Below, in pieces: positions 34,949 to 42,338 of a stretch of DNA of 64,000 nucleotides. The DNA is from CBDDLD01 sp965250025 (GTDB lineage: Bacteria > Bacteroidota > Bacteroidia > Flavobacteriales > Flavobacteriaceae): the NCBI GenBank assembly GCA_965250025.1, contig OZ252283.1, positions 3,534,001 through 3,598,000 of the forward strand, in the 5' to 3' direction. The stretch's first letter is position 1. Every line of letters starts with the position of its first letter. A model generated the notes under the pieces. It was given only the letters and a program-made list of their open reading frames with translations, was not told where the DNA came from and did not search any database. A program made the position numbers and the translations under genes.

Positions 34949-34994
34949 TCAGGGAATACCCTGAAAAATAAATCTTTTCACAGAATTAATTTTG
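34949..34994 (+). promoter_or_regulatory. Candidate activator site and -7 box of the LRR gene
   Basis: The palindrome TCAGGGAATACCCTGA (34949-34964) is followed by TAATTTTG (34987-34994), an exact -7 match with no -33 element. The palindrome centre is about 42 bases before the expected start, the classical place for an activator replacing the -35 contact. Confidence 0.6.
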
Positions 34995-35042
34995 AAGTAC
35001 CACATTAACACCATCAAAATCAGGTGCCTAAAAATTAATACA

Positions 35043-37262
35043 ATGAAAAAAATTACTCACCAAAACATTTCGAAGCGCGTATTAAAAATGCTATTGTGTA
35101 CATTTTTAATACTCAGCGCGATCGTTCAGGCTCAAACCTTTACAGGGGATTTATCATTAAATTCTCAAACCGATGTCGATAACTTCAACTATACAGAAGT
35201 CACAGGAAATTTAATCATTATAGAGAGTGCAGCAACACCAATAGCCAATTTAAATGCCTTAACATCGCTAACCGATATTGGAGGGAATCTTTTTATCAAT
35301 AATAATTCGCAAATTACCACTTTATCAGGGCTTAGCGGTTTAGAAACCATAGGAGGCGATTTGAGTTTTTATGGTAACAGTAGCCTAAATACTTTAGACG
35401 GTTTAGAAAGTTTAAATACCATAAATGGCAGTATCACTATAAATAATAACGATGCACTGACATCATTATCTGCTTTAAACAATGTAACATCGACCATTAC
35501 CAGTATAACTATTAACGGAAATGACAATCTGACGAATCTAAACAGCCTGAATGGCGTACAAAATGTTAGCATCTCGTTGACAGTTGCGTTTAATAATAAT
35601 CTGCAAACCATTAGTGGGTTTACAGGGTTACAAACCTCAGAGAATATCACCGTGAATGCAAATGCCGTAACGACTATTAGTGGGTTTAACAATCTTACGG
35701 TTGTTAATGGGAGTTTTACTATAAGTGAGCCTATAAGTAGTTTGAACTTTTTAGATCAGTTGACGACTGTCGGTGAGGACTTTGCCTTAGCAAATACCTT
35801 GCTCACGTCATTAACAGGCTTAACCAATCTTAATAGTATTGGTGGTTTGAGTTTACAATACAACCACACACTTCTATCGTTAACAGGTTTGGAAAATATT
35901 ACCACTTTAGGCAGATCATTCATGCTATTTGATAATGACAATATTATGAATTTAACAGGTTTAGATAATTTGACGTTTATAAGTGAGGATTTAAACCTAT
36001 CATTCAATGACGATTTAACAGACATTAGTGCCTTAGGAAGTGCATCTATAGAAGGTAATATCGTTATAAATCAGAATAACACATTGTCTACCTTAAATGG
36101 TCTCGAAGGAGTAACCGACGCATATTCTTTATTTTTAGATGAAAACAATGCATTGACCAGTTTAAGTGGTCTTAACAATCTGGCGACCTTAACGGATTAT
36201 CTGATTATTGATAACCACACCTCCTTGTTAAATTTTGCAGGCCTTGGAAGTTTAACTTCTATTGGAGGTACGCTGAGAGTAGAGTCAAATACAGCCTTAA
36301 CTTCATTTACAGGAATGAGTAGCTTATCCTCAATAGGAAACGATCTTTTAGTAAGCCAAAATACAGCGTTGACCTCATTAGATGGATTGGGAGCTATAAG
36401 TTTTATAGGTGGAGATCTGTTTGTGAGAGGGACTGTCTTGAATTCTATTACGGCTTTGACTGGTCTTACATCGTTAGGCGGGAATTTAACAATAAGAGGA
36501 GAGATTTTACCTTCATTAAACGGTTTAGAAGGGCTGACAAACATTATAGGCAGTGTAGACATGTCATTCAATAATGCCATCACCTCACTATCAGGTATGG
36601 ATAATATCAGTAGCATTGGAGGGCAATTAAAAATTGAAAATAACCAATCGTTAATTAACCTTATGGGCTTGGAAAATTTAAATAGTATTGGAGATTGTTT
36701 AAGTGTAAAAGGCAATCCATCTTTAACCGCTTTAGACGGATTGGATAATGTCAATGCAATTGGAACTTGTTTTTCCGGAGGTTTTGGGCGAGGTATGGAT
36801 TCAGGATTTTCAGAAGTTGCTATAACCATTGGTGGAATGTTCGAATATGAAGGTAATGGTGCGTTATATGATTTATGTGCTATTTCTGAATTAGTGGCAA
36901 GTGCCGAAGTGATAGAATCTCAGTTTAGTATTGGGCAAAACCTATACAATCCCGATTACATGCAAGTGCAAAACAGCAGTACTTGCGCTAATGCTTCGCT
37001 TTCGATTGATGAGGCTACTATAACGGAGATTTCCATATATCCTAATCCGGTTAAAGACAATCTAACCATTCAAGTTCCAAATTCTAGTAGATTTCAGGAA
37101 ATTCATATGGAGATATATGATTTGACCGGAAAACTCATACTTAAAAATCTGAGAGTAAAACAACAACATATAGATCTCAGAAGTTTAAGTAAGGGTATGT
37201 ATTTATATATGTTAAAAGACACGCATAATGTTATAAGTAAAGGGAAACTAATTAAGAATTAA
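35043..37262 (+). CDS. T9SS type A secreted leucine-rich repeat protein
   Basis: A 739-residue surface protein. The start is the ATG at 35043 (MKKITHQNISKRVLKMLL), giving a signal peptide ending AIVQAQ; the TTG-initiated longer frame begins inside the -7 box. The body (about 40-630) is a receptor-L-like LRR solenoid with units of about 24 residues such as LSGLSGLETIGGDLSFYGN and LTSLDGLGAISFIGGDLFV. The end (about 665-739, ISIYPNPVKDNLTIQ to KLIKN) is a type A sorting domain. It directly follows the two-component system and shares a palindrome with it, so it is probably its regulatory target. It is likely a surface adhesion or binding protein. Confidence 0.88.
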   Translation: MKKITHQNISKRVLKMLLCTFLILSAIVQAQTFTGDLSLNSQTDVDNFNYTEVTGNLIIIESAATPIANLNALTSLTDIGGNLFINNNSQITTLSGLSGLETIGGDLSFYGNSSLNTLDGLESLNTINGSITINNNDALTSLSALNNVTSTITSITINGNDNLTNLNSLNGVQNVSISLTVAFNNNLQTISGFTGLQTSENITVNANAVTTISGFNNLTVVNGSFTISEPISSLNFLDQLTTVGEDFALANTLLTSLTGLTNLNSIGGLSLQYNHTLLSLTGLENITTLGRSFMLFDNDNIMNLTGLDNLTFISEDLNLSFNDDLTDISALGSASIEGNIVINQNNTLSTLNGLEGVTDAYSLFLDENNALTSLSGLNNLATLTDYLIIDNHTSLLNFAGLGSLTSIGGTLRVESNTALTSFTGMSSLSSIGNDLLVSQNTALTSLDGLGAISFIGGDLFVRGTVLNSITALTGLTSLGGNLTIRGEILPSLNGLEGLTNIIGSVDMSFNNAITSLSGMDNISSIGGQLKIENNQSLINLMGLENLNSIGDCLSVKGNPSLTALDGLDNVNAIGTCFSGGFGRGMDSGFSEVAITIGGMFEYEGNGALYDLCAISELVASAEVIESQFSIGQNLYNPDYMQVQNSSTCANASLSIDEATITEISIYPNPVKDNLTIQVPNSSRFQEIHMEIYDLTGKLILKNLRVKQQHIDLRSLSKGMYLYMLKDTHNVISKGKLIKN

Positions 37263-37315
37263 AGCACTTCTTTTTTAAGCCCTTTGATAATAGATATAGT
37301 TCTATTCCAGAATAG

Positions 37316-37349
37316 AAATCCCAAGGTAAAATCTTATCTTGGGGTTTTT
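37316..37349 (+). terminator. Terminator after the LRR gene
   Basis: AAATCCCAAG (37316-37325) pairs with CTTGGGGTTT (37338-37347) and is followed by Ts. It ends only 16 bases before the next ATG, so the next gene may rely on read-through or a promoter I cannot see. Confidence 0.7.
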
Positions 37350-37365
37350 ATTTTACAAAATCAAA

Positions 37366-39138
37366 ATGCAACACCCGGATTCTTTTTATAACAACCAAAA
37401 CGTATTTTATCAGGATAAAATTAAAGCAACAAAACAGCAGCTGGTCACTTACAGCCTGCTTAGGTTGTTTATTTTTTTAGGGGTCGTATTGGGTATTTAT
37501 TTTAGCTTTTCACAATGGCAGTTGGCTTCTGGAATTGCCATTTTTGGAGTCATAGTGTTTTTAGCATTATTGTCAAAATATACGGATGTAAAAGCCAATC
37601 TTAATCTATCGAAAGCCTTATTGCAGATCAATAAAGACGAGATAAGAATACGAACGGAAGGTTATCATTGGAAAGCTAATGGAAGAGCGTTTCAAGAAGA
37701 CTCGCACTATTACAGTTTAGATTTAGATCTTTTTGGAAAGGCCTCATTCTTTCAATATTTGGATAGAACGGCCATATCAGAAGGCCAACTAAAATTAGCA
37801 CAAGCCTTAAAAGCCAATGATACAGAAAGTATTGAAAGCCGTCAGAAGGCGATAAAAGAGCTTTCTCAACATCCAAAATGGCAACAGAGCTATACAGCCA
37901 ATGCCAGTTTGATTCAAGCAGAAGCTTCAGCAGCAGATATTGTGCGTTGGATAGGCACCTATACCTCTTTTTTGCCAAAACACTTTAAATGGTTGCCATT
38001 GGCATTTAGCTTAGGGTCTTTAGCATTGCTCCTGCTGACGGTGTTTGAGATTATCGGAGTAGCTTTGTTGGGCTATTGGTTGCTCATAGGTTTAGCAGTT
38101 ACAGGAGCATATCTTAAGCAAATTAATAAACTGGCTTTCAACACTTCGAAAGCAAAAGATACGTTCAGGCAATATGCCGTACTTTTGGATTTGATTGAGC
38201 AGCAAGAATTCAATTCGGAATTACTTAATGCTAAACAACAGCAAATAGGCACGGATTTAAAAACAGCATCAGAGATTTTTAAAACATTTTCCAAAGCTTT
38301 AGACGCGCTAGATAACAGGAATAATTTGATTTCAGCCATTTTAGGGAATGGTTATTTTCTATGGGATATTATGCAATCCTATAAAATAGAGCAATGGATT
38401 AAAGCCTATGGAGATAAAGTAGAAGATTGGTTTGAGGTCGTTTCTTTTTTTGATGCATATATCAGTTTGGGAACATTTGCGTTTAACCATCAGGATTATA
38501 CATACCCAATCATAAATACCTCTGGCAATACTATAGAAGCAGATAATTTAGGGCATCCGTTATTGCCTAAATCAAAGCGAGTTACAAGCAATTTAACGAT
38601 AAAAAAAGAAGAGTTTTTTATTATTACTGGAGCTAATATGGCTGGGAAAAGTACGTTTCTGAGAACTGTAGCCTTGCATATTGTCATGGCCAATATGGGG
38701 TTGCCTGTATGTGCTAAGACAAGCCATTACCATCCGATTAAATTGATAACGAGCATGCGTACCAGTGATTCCTTGGCCGATGAGAGTTCTTATTTCTTTT
38801 CCGAACTGACACGACTCAAATTCATTGTAGATGCTATAAAAGAAGAGCGTTATTTTATAATTTTAGATGAGATTTTGAAAGGGACCAACAGCACAGATAA
38901 AGCCATTGGTTCTCGAAGATTTGTAGAACAGTTAGTAGGTGCCAAAGCCACAGGAATTATAGCAACCCATGATTTGAGCTTATGTGAAATAGAAGCTGAA
39001 TTAGATCCGGTAAAGAACTATTACTTTGATGCTGAAATTATTAACGATGAGCTGTACTTTGACTACAAATTGAAACAAGGTGTATGCAAGAACATGAATG
39101 CCAGTTTCTTATTAAAGAAAATGGAAATTATTAATTAA
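37366..39138 (+). CDS. Membrane-anchored MutS-family ATPase
   Basis: A 590-residue MutS-like protein lacking the mismatch-recognition domain. Two membrane segments lie near the N-terminus (about 23-65) and two more in the middle (about 205-245), with a helical lever region between. The C-terminal ATPase is complete: Walker A ITGANMAGKST (about 420-430), the MutS stretch SMRTSDSLADESSYFFSEL, Walker B FIILDEILKGTNSTDK (about 497-512) and IIATHDLSL. I start at MQHPDSFYNN because the earlier TTG is inside the terminator stem. Mismatch repair is unlikely for a membrane protein; the role is unknown. Confidence 0.88.
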   Translation: MQHPDSFYNNQNVFYQDKIKATKQQLVTYSLLRLFIFLGVVLGIYFSFSQWQLASGIAIFGVIVFLALLSKYTDVKANLNLSKALLQINKDEIRIRTEGYHWKANGRAFQEDSHYYSLDLDLFGKASFFQYLDRTAISEGQLKLAQALKANDTESIESRQKAIKELSQHPKWQQSYTANASLIQAEASAADIVRWIGTYTSFLPKHFKWLPLAFSLGSLALLLLTVFEIIGVALLGYWLLIGLAVTGAYLKQINKLAFNTSKAKDTFRQYAVLLDLIEQQEFNSELLNAKQQQIGTDLKTASEIFKTFSKALDALDNRNNLISAILGNGYFLWDIMQSYKIEQWIKAYGDKVEDWFEVVSFFDAYISLGTFAFNHQDYTYPIINTSGNTIEADNLGHPLLPKSKRVTSNLTIKKEEFFIITGANMAGKSTFLRTVALHIVMANMGLPVCAKTSHYHPIKLITSMRTSDSLADESSYFFSELTRLKFIVDAIKEERYFIILDEILKGTNSTDKAIGSRRFVEQLVGAKATGIIATHDLSLCEIEAELDPVKNYYFDAEIINDELYFDYKLKQGVCKNMNASFLLKKMEIIN

Positions 39139-39300
39139 TATGAAGTTTGTTTGGGAATACATCCTTGCCTTTCGAAAAAAACAGAGTTAAATGATGTTTT
39201 TATGACTATCTCCTGAACTGTAGGAATATCAATGTGGCTGACAGATTAGGATAATAATGATGCTAAATTTTTATTAATCGTTAACCTTGAAATGAAATGA

Positions 39301-39370
39301 GTTGTCATGTCGACAGAGCGAAGAATGAGTGACGAGACATCTGATACATAATAATATTCGGAATGACAGC
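39301..39370. repeat. REP-like intergenic element
   Basis: TGTCAT (39303-39308) and ATGACA (39363-39368) form inverted ends around GTCGACAGAGCGAAGAATGA and GACGAGACATCT. It resembles the short intergenic elements common in flavobacterial genomes (GTCATGTCGAGCG...GAGACATCT type). It is degenerate. Confidence 0.5.
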
Positions 39371-39427
39371 ATTTTTTGTAAACTATTAATACAAGATATT
39401 TTATATGCCGAATATGTTACATCAAAC

Positions 39428-39457
39428 AAAAAACCCTTTCTAATTAGAAAGGGTTTT
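39428..39457 (-). terminator. rplU-rpmA terminator
   Basis: AAAACCCTTTC and GAAAGGGTTTT pair around a 5-base loop; read on the minus strand it ends in a T-run. Confidence 0.85.
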
Positions 39458-39478
39458 CAATATTATAAGCTGTTTTTA

Positions 39479-39739
39479 CTAAGCTTGGAACGGCTCAATA
39501 GAAACGTAAGACTTGTTGTCTTTTTTCTTTGTAAATTTTACAATACCATCAACTTTAGCATGTAAAGTGTGGTCTTTTCCTTGGTATACATTCTCACCCG
39601 GGTGGTGTGTATTACCTCTTTGTCTAACGATAATATTACCTGCAATTGCAGCTTGTCCACCAAAAATCTTTACACCTAAGCGTTTCGATTCTGATTCTCT
39701 ACCGTTTTTCGAACTTCCGACTCCTTTTTTATGTGCCAT
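39479..39739 (-). CDS. rpmA: 50S ribosomal protein L27
   Basis: An 86-residue large-subunit protein near the peptidyl transferase centre. The N-terminus MAHKKGVGSSKNGRES is that of mature-type L27 without the cleaved Firmicute extension, followed by GVKIFGGQAAIAGNIIVRQR and the C-terminal VDGIVKFTKK. It is co-transcribed with rplU, 24 bases upstream. Confidence 0.98.
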   Translation of the reverse strand: MAHKKGVGSSKNGRESESKRLGVKIFGGQAAIAGNIIVRQRGNTHHPGENVYQGKDHTLHAKVDGIVKFTKKKDNKSYVSIEPFQA

Positions 39740-39763
39740 TGTATTTCGATTTTATAATTTTAA

Positions 39764-40285
39764 TTAACTTAAAGCTGCAATTAAATCGGCCTTCTTCATT
39801 GAAGAAATACCAGTAATTCCTTTAGCTTTAGCCATCTCTTTTAACTCAGCAACAGTCATGCTGCTTAAGTCTTGAGTTGTTGATTCTTCTGTTTTAGCAG
39901 CTGGTTTAGTTTCAGCTTTTGGAGTTGCTTTAGCAGGAGCAGCTTTTTTCTCAGCTTTAGCTGGTTTAGCTCCTGAAGCTACGATGCTTTCAATTTGAAT
40001 TTCGGTTAAATACTGTCTGTGACCTTTTTTAACACGGTAACCTTTACGTCTTTTCTTTTTGAAAACAATAACTTTATCACCTTTTAGGTGTTTAAGGACT
40101 TTGGCACTTACTTGTGCTCCGCCTATAGCTGGGGCGCCTACAGTAACTTTGTCACCATCACCGATAAGAAGTACATTGTCAAAAGCAACGTTTTTACCTT
40201 CATCAGTGCTCAAACGGTTAACAAAAACTTTCTGGTCTTTTTCAACTTTAAATTGATGCCCTGCTATCTCTACAATTGCGTACAT
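39764..40285 (-). CDS. rplU: 50S ribosomal protein L21 with C-terminal SAP-like extension
   Basis: Residues 1-103 are standard L21 (MYAIVEIAGHQFKVEKDQK, FKKKRRKGYRVKKGHRQ). The protein then continues for about 70 residues: an Ala/Lys/Pro-rich linker (105-135) and a small helical domain LSSMTVAELKEMAKAKGI, SSMKKADLIAALS at 140-173 that resembles SAP or Rho-N type folds. Normal L21 is about 103 residues. The reading frame is continuous and the extension ends directly before rpmA, so it is not a sequencing artefact by eye. Confidence 0.96.
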   Translation of the reverse strand: MYAIVEIAGHQFKVEKDQKVFVNRLSTDEGKNVAFDNVLLIGDGDKVTVGAPAIGGAQVSAKVLKHLKGDKVIVFKKKRRKGYRVKKGHRQYLTEIQIESIVASGAKPAKAEKKAAPAKATPKAETKPAAKTEESTTQDLSSMTVAELKEMAKAKGITGISSMKKADLIAALS

Positions 40286-40326
40286 AGCGTAACGTTTTTA
40301 TTAATTAATTTACTCAAAAATGAGTG

Positions 40327-40357
40327 CAAATATACTGCTAATTAATTAAACTACAAA
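40327..40357 (-). promoter_or_regulatory. rplU-rpmA promoter
   Basis: TTTG (complement of 40354-40357), a 19-base spacer and TATATTTG (complement of 40327-40334) are a near-ideal match to the flavobacterial consensus. It is the best promoter in the window. Confidence 0.8.
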
Positions 40358-40361
40358 CGTT

Positions 40362-40814
40362 TTAGCCGTTTTGAGGAATATTCCAGCTTTTTTTAAAGTA
40401 TTGCATACTGGTTAACGTCAATACAACAGTTGTTGCAAATCCCATAATGGCTACAACAAACGTTACCAAGCCGACATGGACATTGTAGTCACCTTTAAAG
40501 ACAACTAATAATTCAGCCAGGAAATTCGGATTGATTTCAGTAGCATATAGCAAAAAGAAAATAGAAAAGATAATTGTAGCAATAAAACCGGTAACAATGC
40601 CAACACTAAAGCCTTTAGAATACCTAAACGCATTGCCTTGTTCATATTTATAATATTTAATTGCTGTATAAATACCAAAACCGGTAATTAAAGAATTAAA
40701 AAGACTAAAAGCAGGATTAGTATGCCAGCCTAATAAAGCCAGTAATAAAAAATATGCAATGAGCGAAGCGCTAATAACAATACCAAAACGAATGGGGAGA
40801 ATGATGTTCTTCAT
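40362..40814 (-). CDS. DUF4199 family membrane protein
   Basis: A 150-residue integral membrane protein with four hydrophobic segments (about 8-28, 33-52, 68-92 and 112-136) and the stretch YYKYEQGNAFRYSKGFSVGI typical of DUF4199 proteins of Bacteroidota. I take MKNIILP as the start; a Met two codons earlier is equally possible. The function is unknown. The rplU promoter begins just beyond its stop codon. Confidence 0.78.
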   Translation of the reverse strand: MKNIILPIRFGIVISASLIAYFLLLALLGWHTNPAFSLFNSLITGFGIYTAIKYYKYEQGNAFRYSKGFSVGIVTGFIATIIFSIFFLLYATEINPNFLAELLVVFKGDYNVHVGLVTFVVAIMGFATTVVLTLTSMQYFKKSWNIPQNG

Positions 40815-40924
40815 AAGCATTGATTTTGATGACTGAGTATTAAAGTTCGTAAATAAAACTCAAAAAACAGCATATTTTAATATAGTTTTTGCATTTCATA
40901 TGAGATAAGAGGTTAATGATTTGT

Positions 40925-40932
40925 TATTTTTG
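40925..40932 (+). promoter_or_regulatory. -7 box upstream of the M16 protease pair
   Basis: TATTTTTG, 61 bases before the first Met codon. No -33 element is seen. Confidence 0.5.
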
Positions 40933-40993
40933 CAATTCTCGATGTAACGAAATGCATTAGAAGAAGACCAACATAGGAAACACTAATTTTTAA

Positions 40994-42337
40994 ATGAAAT
41001 TTATAATGAAAAGAAGCTTACTAAGCCTAGCACTTTTATTGTTTGTGGGATATAGTGCCACAGCGCAAAAAGTGGAATTTGAAGAATTTGATTTAGATAA
41101 CGGATTACACGTTATCATGCATCAAGATAATACGGCTCCCGTAGTCATTACCTCAGTAATGTATGATGTAGGAGGAAAAGATCTTGGAGGAACTCCAGAA
41201 ACTGGTTTAAGAACTGGGTTTGCCCACTTTTTTGAACACCTTTTGTTTGAAGGTTCAGAAAATATCGAGCGCGGTGAGTTTATGAAAATTATACCTGCAA
41301 ATGGTGGAACTTTCAACGCAAACACTTCACAAGATAGAACGTATTACTATGAGATTTTCCCATCTAATAAGCTAGAATTAGGGTTGTGGATGGAATCAGA
41401 ACGTATGTTACATCCGGTAATTGATCAAGTTGGTGTAGACACACAAAATGAAGTTGTTAAAGAAGAAAAGCGTCAACGTTATGATTCACCTTATGGTAGA
41501 ATTTTGGAAGTTATTGGAGAGAACGTATTTGAGGCTCATCCATATAAAAATCCAAATATTGGTTACATGGCAGATCTTGATGCTTCAACATTAGAAGAAT
41601 TTTATGCCTATTTTAATAAGTATTACACACCAAATAATGCCGTTTTAATCGTTGCGGGTGATATTGATCTTGAGGAAACAAAAACGCTGATAAAAAAATA
41701 TTTTAGCGAAGTGAAAAACAGAGGAGAAGTGGTTAGAAGTTTTCCAAAAGAAAAGCCTATTACCGAAACAAAAGAGGTAACCGCATACGACCCTAACATA
41801 CAAGTTCCTGCAATAATAGCAGCATACAGACTTCCTGGACAAGCATCAAGAGACGCTTACGTACTTGATATGATTTCTACGTATTTGAGTGGTGGAAAGA
41901 GTTCTGTACTATACAAAAAACTGGTAGACGAGCAAAAGCAAGCTTTAGCAGTACAAGCAGTAAACTTAGGTCAGGTAGATTATAATATTTTTGCACTTTT
42001 TGCTCTACCACTTGGGGAAGTATCTCTAGATGTACTTCTGGCAGAAATGGATAAAGAAATTGTGAAAATGCAAACAGAGTTGATCTCGGAAAGAGATTAT
42101 CAAAAATTACAAAATCAATTCGAAAATCGTTTCGTGAGCTCAAATTCAAGCGTAGCTGGTATTGCGAGTTCTTTAGCGACATATTACTTATTGTACGATG
42201 ATGTTAATCTGATCAACACACAATTAGATTTATACAGATCTATTACCAGAGAAGAAATCAGAGATGTGGCTAAAAAATACTTAAGCCCTAACCAACGTGT
42301 AGAAATTAAATATTTACCGAAAAAAGACGAAGAATAA
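40994..42337 (+). CDS. M16 family zinc metalloprotease, catalytic subunit
   Basis: A 447-residue exported pitrilysin-type protease. It has a signal peptide ending YSATAQ. The inverted zinc motif HxxEH is HFFEHLLFEGSENI (about residues 77-81), with the distant Glu in the ENVFEAHPYKNPNIGY/TQNEVVKEEKRQR region. The C-terminal half is the M16_C domain. It is followed one base later by a second M16 protein that lacks the zinc motif; the two should form a heterodimer in the periplasm. A second Met at residue 5 is an alternative start. Confidence 0.93.
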   Translation: MKFIMKRSLLSLALLLFVGYSATAQKVEFEEFDLDNGLHVIMHQDNTAPVVITSVMYDVGGKDLGGTPETGLRTGFAHFFEHLLFEGSENIERGEFMKIIPANGGTFNANTSQDRTYYYEIFPSNKLELGLWMESERMLHPVIDQVGVDTQNEVVKEEKRQRYDSPYGRILEVIGENVFEAHPYKNPNIGYMADLDASTLEEFYAYFNKYYTPNNAVLIVAGDIDLEETKTLIKKYFSEVKNRGEVVRSFPKEKPITETKEVTAYDPNIQVPAIIAAYRLPGQASRDAYVLDMISTYLSGGKSSVLYKKLVDEQKQALAVQAVNLGQVDYNIFALFALPLGEVSLDVLLAEMDKEIVKMQTELISERDYQKLQNQFENRFVSSNSSVAGIASSLATYYLLYDDVNLINTQLDLYRSITREEIRDVAKKYLSPNQRVEIKYLPKKDEE

Positions 42338-42338
42338 G

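Larger units (their letters stand above)
39139..39478. other. 340-base intergenic region between the MutS-like gene and rpmA
   Basis: It holds no convincing gene. Contents are AT-rich sequence, a REP-like element with inverted TGTCAT/ATGACA ends (39301-39370) and the rpmA terminator (39428-39457). Confidence 0.6.

Noticed and set aside
36197..36829. 210-codon open frame antisense to the LRR gene
   Set aside because: It is a mirror of the repeat; the Pro/Lys/Ser periodicity follows the LRR units on the other strand.
39329..39565. 78-codon open frame on the plus strand over the rpmA end
   Set aside because: It runs through the REP-like element, the rpmA terminator and rpmA itself; no ribosome site or motif.
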